From Lysinibacillus sp. OF-1 (lineage in GTDB: Bacteria; Bacillota; Bacilli; Bacillales_A; Planococcaceae), in assembly GCF_028356935.1 (NCBI RefSeq), contig NZ_CP102798.1:3534001-3598000 (forward strand): a stretch of DNA of 64,000 bases, in the 5' to 3' direction. The position numbers were made by a program, and so were the translations under genes. The notes under the pieces are model-generated. The model ran no database searches, had not been told where the DNA came from, and saw nothing but the letters and a program-made list of their open reading frames with translations. Shown here in pieces: positions 18,607 to 27,809 of the stretch; position 1 is the stretch's first letter, and each line of letters starts with the position of its first letter.

Positions 18607-19875
18607 TTATTGAGTAGCGGAGACATCTCCAACATTTTGTGCTGCTTTTAAAGCAGTTTGTTTACGTACATCTGCACGTAGTGTTAACGAAATAATTAAT
18701 GAAGCTGCGATTAACCCAGCAAATACATAGAACACAGGAATATAGCTTCCGTAAGCATTTTTAATTGTACTTACTAACAACGGTCCGAAAATACCACCTA
18801 ATGACCAAGTTGTTAATAAATAGCCATGAATAACGCCAAGTTGCTTTGTACCAAATAGATCACTAGCAAATGCAGGTAAATTCGAGAATCCACCACCGTA
18901 GCAACTAACAACTAAGAAAATAAGTGCTTGGAAAATAATTACGTTTGTTGTATGTGGTAGGACAATAAATGTAATTAATTGTGCTGTAAAGAAAATAACA
19001 AAAACGTTTGAACGACCAATATAATCAGACACAGCGGCCCAAATTAAACGACCACCACCATTAAATAGCCCCATTATTCCTACCATTGCAGCAGCACCAG
19101 CAACTGATAGACCAACAATCTCCTGTGCCATCGGAGAGGCAACAGATATCATCATAATCCCCGCAGTTACATTGACTAAATGCATGGACCATAGCATCCA
19201 GAAATGCTTTGTTTTGACAGCCTCACGCGCTGACATCACTGCTAAATCTTTCTTTACTACTTCTTTGCCTTTATCGGCAGCTGCCTTCATATTCGCTGGC
19301 ATATAACCAGGCTTAGGTGGCGCTATATATGAAGCCCCTAAAATCATTAACGTGAAATAACTTGCCCCTAAAATAAAATACGTTGTAGAAATGCCAACTG
19401 CCTCCATTAAGTTGGCTGCGACTGGCGCTGTAATTAATGCACCAGATCCAAATCCAAGTACGGCCATACCTGTTGCTAGACCACGGCGATCTGGGAACCA
19501 TTTTACAAGTGTTGATACAGGGGCTATATAACCAATCCCCATACCTAACCCACTAAGAACACCATATGTTAACCAGTACATGACAACAGAATCCATTGAA
19601 ATCGCTACACCCGCACCAGCTTGTCCTGCTCCAAATAAGACAGCTGCTACCATCGCCGATTTACGTGGCCCCATTTTTTCTACTAAGCTACCAAATAATG
19701 CGGCAGAGAAACCTGCAAGCCCCATCATAATGGTAAAGGCAACCGTTACCTTTGTTTCACTCCATCCCATTTCTGTGACAATCGGTAGCTTATATACACT
19801 GTATGCATAGGCTCCACCGATTGAAAGGTGAATAGCGATTGCAGATAATGCAATTAACCATCTATTTTTATTCAT
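18607..19875 (-). CDS. OFA-family MFS transporter (oxalate/formate antiporter-like)
   Basis: A 422-residue membrane protein with 12 predicted segments. IHLSIGGAYAYSVYKLPI at the N-terminus and GIGYIAPVSTLVKWFPDRRG (about 135-155) are hallmarks of the OFA branch of the major facilitator superfamily, which includes OxlT and E. coli YhjX. A monocarboxylate such as formate, oxalate or pyruvate is the likely cargo, but this is inferred. The start ATG has GGGGAG upstream. It is a single gene with a terminator. Confidence 0.85.
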   Translation of the reverse strand: MNKNRWLIALSAIAIHLSIGGAYAYSVYKLPIVTEMGWSETKVTVAFTIMMGLAGFSAALFGSLVEKMGPRKSAMVAAVLFGAGQAGAGVAISMDSVVMYWLTYGVLSGLGMGIGYIAPVSTLVKWFPDRRGLATGMAVLGFGSGALITAPVAANLMEAVGISTTYFILGASYFTLMILGASYIAPPKPGYMPANMKAAADKGKEVVKKDLAVMSAREAVKTKHFWMLWSMHLVNVTAGIMMISVASPMAQEIVGLSVAGAAAMVGIMGLFNGGGRLIWAAVSDYIGRSNVFVIFFTAQLITFIVLPHTTNVIIFQALIFLVVSCYGGGFSNLPAFASDLFGTKQLGVIHGYLLTTWSLGGIFGPLLVSTIKNAYGSYIPVFYVFAGLIAASLIISLTLRADVRKQTALKAAQNVGDVSATQ

Positions 19876-20584
19876 AAATTCTCATTTCTCCCCTCTTTTG
19901 CTACCTGTGAAAATTCTATGAACGTCCATGTAAAACAATTTACCACTTAGAATTATTCAAATGCAAGATGTTTTTCTAAAAAATATTATTTCTCCAAAAA
20001 GGATTTTGTTTTTTTATCAATGATTTTTATCACATAAACCTTACAGTCTCTAAGTATAAATTCGTTTTTCCTACAAAAAACATGACAGCTTTTAGCTAAT
20101 ATTACTTTTCTACTCTATTATACTAGGTATCATTAATTATATTAATATAATTATTTTTGTGCATAACTTCACATTCTGATGTTGTATACGTCTTATTTTA
20201 CCAACAATATTTTTATGCTCATTTCTCTAAAAAGGAAGCAGATCAAATTAATGAATAATAGAAATTTTTAGAACAAAAGAGAATTTCACCATATAAATGT
20301 ACGAAATTTTAATTTTTAGAAGTAGCAATAAAAATTAAAAATCAATTCTGTTTTTACTTAAACTTTCAAAAAAATAATTTATTGACAATACAGAGTATGC
20401 ATATTTTATAAATAGCTTTCAATCGCTCCCTATTTTTATTATTCAAATATACATTTTTATTTCAGGAAATTGAATATTAATGGCAACTAAACAAAATCAA
20501 TTGCTTCTTATAGAATACAAATAATCTGGAACAAGACGATTTTCGAAGTCATATTGTTTTTGTAAAAAAATAAAACAAGCGCTA
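19876..20584. other. AT-rich gene-free stretch
   Basis: About 710 bases of very AT-rich DNA lie between two minus-strand genes. No frame with a ribosome site and no RNA motif was found on either strand. It should contain the promoter of the OFA transporter at its left end. Short fragments such as the frame near 20235 are too brief to call a decayed gene. Confidence 0.45.
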
Positions 20585-20623
20585 CAAAAAAACAGCATGT
20601 TAGAAGCTACCTCTAACATACTG
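20585..20623 (-). terminator. Terminator after the DMT transporter gene
   Basis: A 12-bp stem with one mismatch (20593-20604 with 20612-20623) is followed by seven T on the minus strand. Confidence 0.8.
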
Positions 20624-20641
20624 TACAGAAAAATACATTTT

Positions 20642-21547
20642 TTAATTTGTTTTTCCTTTCATAAAAAGCATAACTTTTATTTCTTTATAATAAATACATA
20701 GCAAAATCCCTAGTAAAATCAGTAAGGAGCCATAAATTTGGACACTGGTAGGAAATTGCTTTAAAAAAATCGCACTCAACAGCATGGCAATAGCTGGCTC
20801 AAAATTCAATAACAGCGAAGCATTCGTCGAGCCTATTTCCTTCATTTTTTGATTCCACATTAAATTACTAACCCCATGAATAACGATTGCTGATAAAACT
20901 AGCAAAATCCAATAGGGGTATGTTACTTGCCAATTTGTTTGCGGCAATATAGTAAAAGAAAATGGTATAAGCATCAGTAAGCCAATTAGATTTGTATAAA
21001 AGGTGATGGACTGAGCTGACATTTTTAGACTAAGATGATTCACAATAATAAGAAATAAGGAAAAGCTTAGCATTGTAATTAAACTTAGCACCTCTCCCTT
21101 ACCAATAGAAATGGTGATGAGGGCTCCTTTTGTAATGATGAGACCCACTCCTACAAATGAAATGATCGCACCTAGCCAAAATATGCCGTTCCGTGATTCA
21201 TGATAAATCAATTTATTCAATAATGATGTGACAATCGGTGCACAGGCTAATATTAAAGCCGCAGTGATAGGAGAAGTATGCTGAAGGCTGGCATAAAAAC
21301 TATAGTGATTAATGGAAACGCCCAGTATTCCTGCAATGACCAACAATAGTAAATTCTTGCGCGTAAATATTGTTCGGGTAATAGCTTTCCAACTAATACA
21401 TCCCAAAAATAAAACAATGATAATTAGCCTAAAAATGGCGACTGTTATAGGAGCCCAGTGTTCAATTAAAATCGAGCCAATAATGAAGTTACTGGCCCAA
21501 AAAAATACACAGCTAAATAAAATCATATAGATAGTGAATTGCTTCAT
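20642..21547 (-). CDS. DMT-superfamily transporter (EamA domains)
   Basis: A 301-residue membrane protein with ten predicted segments in two EamA repeats. GILGVSINHYSFYASLQHTSPITAAL ends the first repeat and HGVSNLMWNQKMKEIGSTNASLLLNFEPAIAMLLS belongs to the second. Family members export metabolites such as amino acids, but the cargo here is unknown. Its ribosome site is weak. It lies just beyond the amidohydrolase operon on the same strand but is separated from it by a hairpin. Confidence 0.82.
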   Translation of the reverse strand: MKQFTIYMILFSCVFFWASNFIIGSILIEHWAPITVAIFRLIIIVLFLGCISWKAITRTIFTRKNLLLLVIAGILGVSINHYSFYASLQHTSPITAALILACAPIVTSLLNKLIYHESRNGIFWLGAIISFVGVGLIITKGALITISIGKGEVLSLITMLSFSLFLIIVNHLSLKMSAQSITFYTNLIGLLMLIPFSFTILPQTNWQVTYPYWILLVLSAIVIHGVSNLMWNQKMKEIGSTNASLLLNFEPAIAMLLSAIFLKQFPTSVQIYGSLLILLGILLCIYYKEIKVMLFMKGKTN

Positions 21548-21651
21548 ATTAATCGTACCTGCATGTAAAGAGACTTCTACATAAGTTCTGGGTCAACTAT
21601 TAAAAATCTACTTCCCTTTCCTTTATTAATCTTTTCTATTAAAACATAAGT

Positions 21652-21682
21652 ATAGCAAACTAGAAATCTTCTAGTTTGCTAT
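21652..21682 (-). terminator. Hairpin after the amidohydrolase operon
   Basis: A perfect 13-bp inverted repeat (ATAGCAAACTAGA 21652-21664 with 21670-21682, 5-base loop). The minus-strand tail is only weakly T-rich. Confidence 0.65.
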
Positions 21683-21714
21683 CATATCTAAATAAGGGGG
21701 ATTTAGATTTATAC

Positions 21715-22926
21715 TTAGTTGATAAACTTACCATTTGACATAACCACTCGGTTAGATAGTTTACGTGCAATGACCTCAGCACTTGATACTGCGTCAAAGA
21801 ATACAAAGCTTGCTTCGTCTTTCACATTCGGCCAAACCTTTTGACCATTTGCATCTAATGGTGTTACACCATTTGTAATATATTTTAATGTTTGTCGAAT
21901 AGAGCGTTCATCTAGCTTACGAGAAATATCAGCAAAAGTAGTCGCTTTTTCTAAAATATCTCCAGAGCCATTAGGACTCCAAGAATCATAAAAGCCATCG
22001 CACCCAAAGTGGACATCTACTCCGTGCTCTGTTAGTAAATCAATTGGTGGAATTAAACGTCTTAAATCGAATGGCACAGTAGACATAATTTTCACTTGCT
22101 GTTGTGCGAGACGATCAGCGATTTTATGCTGTTCCATAACGGATACATCCCCAAGTGAAAATGCATGACTAATCGCCGTTCTACCTTGATATTGTGCATC
22201 CTCAACGATATCTATCCATTTATCGATTGTATAATACCCAACATGACCACCATCATGGAGGTGAATATCAACATCTACATTAAACTCCTGTGCGATATCC
22301 ATCACTTCATAAAGAGAAGGCTCAATTGAATTATCAATCCCTGCTGGATCTAAGCCGCCAATCATCGTTGCCCCATTGCGTAAGGCTTCACGCAATAATT
22401 TAGGGATATCATCTCTTAGTAAGCCATGCTGTGGGAAGGCAATGACTTCTGACGTCACGACATCTTTATATTCATCCAATGCCGCTAGTACACCTTCTAA
22501 ATTTTTCAAGCCAATGTAAGGATCAATATTAACATGGGTACGAATATGGTTGGCGCCATTCTTAACGATTTTCTCAATCATTGCAGCTGCACGTTGTTTA
22601 CCTGTTGTAGCAAGAACGGATAACTCTTGTGCTTCACGATCAAGTCGTTCCTTTAAATTTTTTACGGGTACACAAGCCTTCCATGGTAAAGTTAAGTATG
22701 TTTTATCTAAATGATTATGCATTTCCTTAAAGGCAGGTAATAGCAGCTTCCCGTTCATATTTGTTACTTCATTTGGAGAATCGATTACCTGCGTTGCTGG
22801 TACAATTTGAGAAATATAGCCATCTGTAATTTCAAGGTTAAAAAGCTCCACTTTCGTACCAACTGTATCATTTTCTTTTACATATTCTCCTGTTTCAAGT
22901 AGAACATTTGTAAGCCAGTGCTTCAT
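21715..22926 (-). CDS. Cytosine deaminase-like amidohydrolase, copy 2
   Basis: A 403-residue amidohydrolase of the cytosine deaminase/AtzC branch. Metal ligands are visible in FKEMHNHLDKTY (HxH), VDIHLHDGG, AISHAFSLGD and FGCDGFYDSWSPNGSGD (catalytic Asp). It hydrolyses a C-N bond, probably in a heterocycle or amide; the substrate is unknown. The start at 22926 has AAAGGAGA upstream and overlaps the preceding stop as ATGA, so translation is coupled; an upstream start at 23004 is rejected. It is clearly paralogous to the gene just before it (shared AFPQHGLLR, WSPxGxG, YxxxGxTPLxxxGxxVWP). Confidence 0.82.
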   Translation of the reverse strand: MKHWLTNVLLETGEYVKENDTVGTKVELFNLEITDGYISQIVPATQVIDSPNEVTNMNGKLLLPAFKEMHNHLDKTYLTLPWKACVPVKNLKERLDREAQELSVLATTGKQRAAAMIEKIVKNGANHIRTHVNIDPYIGLKNLEGVLAALDEYKDVVTSEVIAFPQHGLLRDDIPKLLREALRNGATMIGGLDPAGIDNSIEPSLYEVMDIAQEFNVDVDIHLHDGGHVGYYTIDKWIDIVEDAQYQGRTAISHAFSLGDVSVMEQHKIADRLAQQQVKIMSTVPFDLRRLIPPIDLLTEHGVDVHFGCDGFYDSWSPNGSGDILEKATTFADISRKLDERSIRQTLKYITNGVTPLDANGQKVWPNVKDEASFVFFDAVSSAEVIARKLSNRVVMSNGKFIN

Positions 22927-24173
22927 CTGAATTCTCCTTTCAACTCTCCTACTTCCTGTTGGTGAATAATTTTGCCCTGTGAAATAACAGTAGAAATTGG
23001 GCATCTTCTTGCTATAACATGAGCAGTGCTAACGCCATCTACTAACAGCATATTGGCTTTATCACCAGCTTGTGGCCAAACACGTTCTCCCACGTCGTTC
23101 AAAGGTGTGATACCACCAGAAGCGTATCTCCAAGCACGACTTAATGAATATTCGTCGATAAAACGGAATCTCTGTGCCATCACATTTAATTTCATAATCG
23201 TATTGCCCGTACCGTATGGTGACCAATGGTCTGTTAAACTATCATGTCCTACAGAAACCTTTACACCATTGTTATAAAGATAAGGCATTGGTATTGTTGA
23301 ACGATTCAGGTCTGTTGGTACAGTTGTTGTGACATCCATTTGTACAGCAGCCATCGCCTGTACTAAATCTTCTAATCGTGACTGTTCTAAATCCGCAAGT
23401 GCCATCGCATGGCTAATTGTCACTTGTCCTTCTTTTTTCGCCTGTTTCGTTAACTCGATTAGCTTATAAAATTCAAATTCACCAAGTGTGTTAGCTGTAT
23501 GAATATGAATATCTATTCCTGCATTATAGTCTTGGGCAATACCCATCGTTGTGTGCAGTGATTTCTCAATATTGCGATCTACAATGGATGGGTCAACGCC
23601 CCCAACGAGCGTTGCACCCATTGCCATTGCTTCACGGATCAATTCTTCCACATTGGAGCGTAATAAGCCATGTTGTGGAAAAGCCACAATCTCATAGGTG
23701 ATTTGATCTTGGTATTTTTCTAATACTTGCTTTGTGATGTCAATGTGTTTTGTCCCAATTTGTGGGTCCACATTACAATGTGAACGAATATGTGTATGTC
23801 CTTGGGAAATAAGCCACTTCACCATTTCCTCTGCTCGATAAGCAGCCGTTGGTAATTGCTTTGGTAATAGCGTTCTTTCTTCTTCAATACGCGTTAATAT
23901 CCCTTTAGTAATGGGTCTTGGTGCTTGCCATTCCCCACCAAAATACGTTTTATCGATATGGATATGCATTTCTCGGAAAGAAGGGACTAATAGTTGCTTT
24001 TGAGCATCCACTACTTCTACGTCTCCATCGGCCACTATATTGTTATCCACTTGTTGAACATGCCCATCTACGATTAGGACATCATAAATACCTGTACGAG
24101 TTGCAACAATATGTTCATTTTCGTGCTCATATGCTTCTTCTAATCTTACATTTTTCAGCAATAGTTTACTCAT
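22923..24173 (-). CDS. Cytosine deaminase-like amidohydrolase, copy 1
   Basis: A 416-residue paralogue of the following gene. FREMHIHIDKTYFGGEW gives the HxH metal motif; IDIHIHTANT, TISHAMALAD and SVGHDSLTDHWSPYGTG supply the remaining ligands, closer to E. coli cytosine deaminase (GHD) than the second copy (GCD). It is the middle gene of a unit with the binding lipoprotein upstream (43-base gap) and copy 2 downstream (4-base overlap). This suggests that the imported compound is its substrate. Cytosine, creatinine-like or triazine-like rings and modified amides are all possible. Confidence 0.82.
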   Translation of the reverse strand: MSKLLLKNVRLEEAYEHENEHIVATRTGIYDVLIVDGHVQQVDNNIVADGDVEVVDAQKQLLVPSFREMHIHIDKTYFGGEWQAPRPITKGILTRIEEERTLLPKQLPTAAYRAEEMVKWLISQGHTHIRSHCNVDPQIGTKHIDITKQVLEKYQDQITYEIVAFPQHGLLRSNVEELIREAMAMGATLVGGVDPSIVDRNIEKSLHTTMGIAQDYNAGIDIHIHTANTLGEFEFYKLIELTKQAKKEGQVTISHAMALADLEQSRLEDLVQAMAAVQMDVTTTVPTDLNRSTIPMPYLYNNGVKVSVGHDSLTDHWSPYGTGNTIMKLNVMAQRFRFIDEYSLSRAWRYASGGITPLNDVGERVWPQAGDKANMLLVDGVSTAHVIARRCPISTVISQGKIIHQQEVGELKGEFR

Positions 24174-24216
24174 AGTTTCCTCCCAATTGGTATTTTTTAT
24201 CTTTCACCAAATTCGA

Positions 24217-25776
24217 TTATTCTACAATTTCAACGCCACCGATTATTGTGTAGTTAGATGCGTCTAACCAGAAACCTTTTACAGCATTGCTGTAGACTGC
24301 TAAATGCTCATAGTTACGAACTGGAATGTATACAGCTTCATCTAACTCTATTTGCATTGCCTTTTTGTAGATTTCATTACGTGCTTCTTGATTTGACTCA
24401 GAACGCCCTTGCTCAATTAGCTTGTCTACCTCTGGATTTGAATAGTAGAAATGGTTGCCTGGAGGTCCCATAGAAGCCGTGTGGAATAGATTAAATTGGT
24501 TATAATCAGCATCCCCAGTAGCATTACCCCAACCACTAATAAATATTTGGTGCTGTTCTTTCGTGATTTCAGAAATAAATGCACCATACTCCATTACTTG
24601 AATTTCAACATCTAATCCAATACCTTTTAATTGAGATTGAATAACCTCAGCCATATTGATACGCTCTTTACGGTCACTTGTCAGTAATTTAACTTTTGTT
24701 CCTTCTTTAACGCCAGCTTCTTTTAGTAACTCTTTTGCCTTTACTACATCATAGTCATATGGTTTTGTTTCACTAGAATAACCAATAATTTTAGGACTCA
24801 TTGCCGAATTTGCAAGTGTACCTACATTATCATAAATACCACTAATAATTGCTTCGCGGTCAACTGCATAACTAATTGCCTGACGTACTTTTACATCTAA
24901 TAATAGTGCATCTTTCACATTGAAACCGATAAATTCTACTGCAAGTCCTTCGGCACGGAATAAATTCATCGTTGAAGAATTTTCTATGCGGTCAATCTCT
25001 GTTACGGGTACTTGTTCAGCGATATGTGCTTCTCCACTTTCAATCATTGCTAAACGAGTAGAGTCCTCTGGTACGACTTTAAATGTTACTTTATCTACTT
25101 TCGGTACAGTGCCCCAGTAATCTTTGTTTGTATTTAATGTAATTTCTTGACCAGATTTCCAATCCTCGAATACAAATGGACCTGTCCCTACTGGATGTGT
25201 TGCTAATTCATCAGCCGCTTCCGCAATAGCTTTCGGGCTGATCATACTACCTTCTTGACTTGCTAAAATAGATAAAAGCGGTGCATATGGTTCTTTTAAC
25301 TTCAACGTGACAACATACGTATCATCTACCACTGCTTCATTAATCATTGATAATTTATCACGTTGTGGTGAACCAGTTGCAGGATCTAAAATACGATCAA
25401 ATGTAGCTTTAACAGCCTCTGCATTAAAATCTGCTCCATCATGGAATTTAATGCCCTCATTTAATGTAAATGTCCAAGTGACATCATCTTTTTGCTCCCA
25501 CTCTTTTGCAAGTAATGGATCAATTTTGCGATCTCTATCAAAAGCAACAAGTGTTTCATATATTTTGCCATGGATAATATTCGCTGACGGAATATCTGTA
25601 ATAAAATGAGGATCAAGGCTTGTCGCATCCGATGCTCTTAGAACAACTAATTCTCCTCCTACACTTTTTGATCCCTCCTTAGAACCTTCTGAACTTTGAT
25701 TACTTGCAGTTGAACATGCCTGTAAAACAAGTACGGTAATGAGTGTCATAAATAAAATCAACTTCATTTTCTTCAT
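24217..25776 (-). CDS. ABC transporter substrate-binding lipoprotein (SBP family 5)
   Basis: A 519-residue extracytoplasmic binding protein. The signal peptide MKKMKLILFMTLITVLVLQACS ends in a lipobox LQAC, so it is lipid-anchored. LKEPYAPLLSILASQEG, HPVGTGPFVFEDWKSGQEI and VRQAISYAVDREAII are family-5 (Dpp/Opp/Nik) features. An ATG two codons earlier would sit only two bases from GGAGG, so the start at 25776 is preferred. It is divergent from the matching permease and ATPase genes. Family 5 carries dipeptides, oligopeptides, nickel and other small organics, so the ligand is uncertain. Confidence 0.88.
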   Translation of the reverse strand: MKKMKLILFMTLITVLVLQACSTASNQSSEGSKEGSKSVGGELVVLRASDATSLDPHFITDIPSANIIHGKIYETLVAFDRDRKIDPLLAKEWEQKDDVTWTFTLNEGIKFHDGADFNAEAVKATFDRILDPATGSPQRDKLSMINEAVVDDTYVVTLKLKEPYAPLLSILASQEGSMISPKAIAEAADELATHPVGTGPFVFEDWKSGQEITLNTNKDYWGTVPKVDKVTFKVVPEDSTRLAMIESGEAHIAEQVPVTEIDRIENSSTMNLFRAEGLAVEFIGFNVKDALLLDVKVRQAISYAVDREAIISGIYDNVGTLANSAMSPKIIGYSSETKPYDYDVVKAKELLKEAGVKEGTKVKLLTSDRKERINMAEVIQSQLKGIGLDVEIQVMEYGAFISEITKEQHQIFISGWGNATGDADYNQFNLFHTASMGPPGNHFYYSNPEVDKLIEQGRSESNQEARNEIYKKAMQIELDEAVYIPVRNYEHLAVYSNAVKGFWLDASNYTIIGGVEIVE

Positions 25777-25816
25777 AAACATTTCCTCCTTATATGATTT
25801 GATCCTTACATTTCGA

Positions 25817-25845
25817 ATTATAAAGAAATAAAATTCACTTGTTTT
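25817..25845 (-). promoter_or_regulatory. Promoter of the binding-protein operon, weak -35
   Basis: A perfect -10 TATAAT lies on the minus strand at 25822-25817. The -35 position 17 bases upstream (about 25840-25845) does not match consensus and is covered by one of two direct repeats. That layout is typical of an activator-dependent promoter. Confidence 0.55.
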
Positions 25846-25870
25846 TTAAAATCTTTACTTATTTTTTAAA
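25837..25870 (-). promoter_or_regulatory. Two direct repeats, candidate response-regulator sites
   Basis: On the plus strand ACTTGTTTTTTAAA (25837-25850) and ACTTATTTTTTAAA (25857-25870) agree in 13 of 14 positions with a 20-base period, close to two helical turns. AraC-type response regulators bind such tandem sites, and the proximal copy overlaps the -35 region. The adjacent YesN-like regulator is the natural candidate. Confidence 0.5.
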
Positions 25871-25896
25871 TTTTCTGACTAATACTCCATTAATCA

Positions 25897-25925
25897 TTTA
25901 CATTCTTTACGCTTTTCACTAAATT
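25897..25925 (+). promoter_or_regulatory. Possible promoter of the permease operon
   Basis: TTTACA (25897-25902), a 17-base spacer and TAAATT (25920-25925) precede the permease start by 32 bases. The -10 matches consensus in four of six positions. Confidence 0.4.
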
Positions 25926-25957
25926 GAAAACAAATCAAATAGAAAAGGAGATTCGAT

Positions 25958-26860
25958 ATGGATAAAGTAACTACTACTATCGATCATTCTGTTTTAGTGA
26001 ATGCACGCAAGGCCTCTAGAAAAAAGAATCTTGTCTCTTTCCTAAACAAAATAAAAAAAAATAAAGCGGCGGTCGCTGGGGGCATCATCATTCTTCTATA
26101 TATATTGATGTTTCTTATCGGACCTATTCTAGCACCTTATGATCCTTACGACGTACAGTTAGATCAAAAATTACAAGGGCCAAGTTTAGATCATCTAATG
26201 GGCACCGATGACAAAGGACGAGATATTTTAAGTCGAATTTTATATGGTTCACGCTTATCCATTGGAGTTGGTATTTCAGCTGTGTTATTTGGTGGATCGA
26301 TTGGCACATTCCTAGGACTTATCGCTGGTTATTATGGTAAATGGGTTGATTCTATTATTAGTCGAATTTTAGATATCATGCTTGCCTTTCCAGGTATTTT
26401 ATTAGCTCTAGCTATTGTCAGTGCATTAGGGCCAAGTCTAATTAACGTCACAATTGCAGTAGGTTTTTTCTCTATCCCCATGTTTGCTCGTATCGTACGT
26501 GGCTCGACAATGGAAGTTAAAAAACTAGAATATATCGATGCTGTCAAAACACTCGGAGCAAATGATATGACGATTTTAATTAAACATATTTTCCCGAACA
26601 TTTTATCACCGATTATTGTACAAGCATCTATGCGTTTAGCAACGGCTATTCTATCTGCGGCAGGTCTATCCTTTTTAGGATTAGGGGCACAGCCACCATC
26701 TCCTGAATGGGGTGCCATGCTATCAAACGGAAGAGATTTCTTATTTACTGCTCCTTATATGGCGCTATTCCCTGGTATTATGATTTCCATCCTTGTTTTA
26801 GGATTTAACTTATTTGGCGATGGTTTACGCGATGCGCTAGACCCAAGAATGAAAAATTAA
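25958..26860 (+). CDS. ABC permease, DppC type
   Basis: A 300-residue inner-membrane permease of the oligopeptide/nickel class. An N-terminal cytoplasmic tail and a first segment near 38-60 lead to a binding-protein-dependent transport domain; GTDDKGRDILSRILYGSR (about 78-95) and the EAA loop near KTLGANDMTILIKHIFPNILSPI are typical, and the end [18 protein letters not shown] is the DppC/OppC signature. It leads the rightward operon; the order C before B is the reverse of the usual one. AAAGGAG precedes the ATG. Confidence 0.9.
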   Translation: MDKVTTTIDHSVLVNARKASRKKNLVSFLNKIKKNKAAVAGGIIILLYILMFLIGPILAPYDPYDVQLDQKLQGPSLDHLMGTDDKGRDILSRILYGSRLSIGVGISAVLFGGSIGTFLGLIAGYYGKWVDSIISRILDIMLAFPGILLALAIVSALGPSLINVTIAVGFFSIPMFARIVRGSTMEVKKLEYIDAVKTLGANDMTILIKHIFPNILSPIIVQASMRLATAILSAAGLSFLGLGAQPPSPEWGAMLSNGRDFLFTAPYMALFPGIMISILVLGFNLFGDGLRDALDPRMKN

Positions 26861-26874
26861 AGGAGAGAAGACAC

Positions 26875-27795
26875 ATGACATTATTTATCATAAAACGGCT
26901 CGCTCAAATTATTCCTGTGACCCTTGGTGTAACGCTTGTTGTTTTTTTAATTATGCAAATGATCCCCGGTGATCCCGCCATTATTTTAGCAGGAGAAGGA
27001 GCTTCTCAAGAAACGGTTGAAGAATTACGTGAAAATTTAGGGCTTAATAAACCATTAGCTATCCAATATACAGATTATATTAAAAATCTTGTACAGGGAG
27101 ATATGGGGCATTCGTTAAAAAATAAACAACCTGTATTTGAGGAAATTACTGCACGTTTACCAATTACAATTGAGCTAGCCTTTTATGGTATTTTAATCAC
27201 TATTATTTTGGGGTTGATTGCCGGCATCATCTCAGCAATCCGTCCATATTCGTTTATGGATGTTGGACTAATGATTGTCGCCTTATTAGGGATTTCCCTA
27301 CCAAGTTTTTGGTTAGGTATTTTATTGATGTATGTTTTCTCTGTACAGCTACACTGGCTTCCTGTAGCAGGTTGGGATAGTGCCAAACATATTATTCTAC
27401 CAGCGGTCACACTAGGTGCTGGTGGCGCTGCAATCGTTGCGCGTATGACTCGCTCTAGTATGCTAGAGGTTGTGAACCAAGACTATATTCGAACAGCGAA
27501 GGCGAAAGGTTTAAAAGGCTATATTATCATTTTAAAACACGCACTACGCAATGCCTTAATTCCAGTTATTACAGTTGTAGGCTTACAGTTTGGTAGTTTA
27601 CTTGGGGGAACAGTATTAGTAGAATCTGTGTTCGCTGTCAACGGCTTAGGACGAATGATTGTAGATGCTATTCGTACACGAGATATACCTGTTGTTCAAG
27701 GCGGCGTTCTCGTAGCCTCATTAATATTTGTTTTCATTAATCTTTTCGTAGACATATTATATCGAATTTTTAATAAACGAATGGATTTAAACTAG
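26875..27795 (+). CDS. ABC permease, DppB type
   Basis: A 306-residue permease with about six membrane segments. The N-terminus [20 protein letters not shown] and [16 protein letters not shown] are standard for DppB/OppB, and the EAA loop reads [20 protein letters not shown]. It pairs with the preceding DppC-type subunit to form the channel, 14 bases downstream of it, with AAAGGAG upstream. Confidence 0.9.
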   Translation: MTLFIIKRLAQIIPVTLGVTLVVFLIMQMIPGDPAIILAGEGASQETVEELRENLGLNKPLAIQYTDYIKNLVQGDMGHSLKNKQPVFEEITARLPITIELAFYGILITIILGLIAGIISAIRPYSFMDVGLMIVALLGISLPSFWLGILLMYVFSVQLHWLPVAGWDSAKHIILPAVTLGAGGAAIVARMTRSSMLEVVNQDYIRTAKAKGLKGYIIILKHALRNALIPVITVVGLQFGSLLGGTVLVESVFAVNGLGRMIVDAIRTRDIPVVQGGVLVASLIFVFINLFVDILYRIFNKRMDLN

Positions 27796-27809
27796 GGAGG
27801 GAAAAAGCG

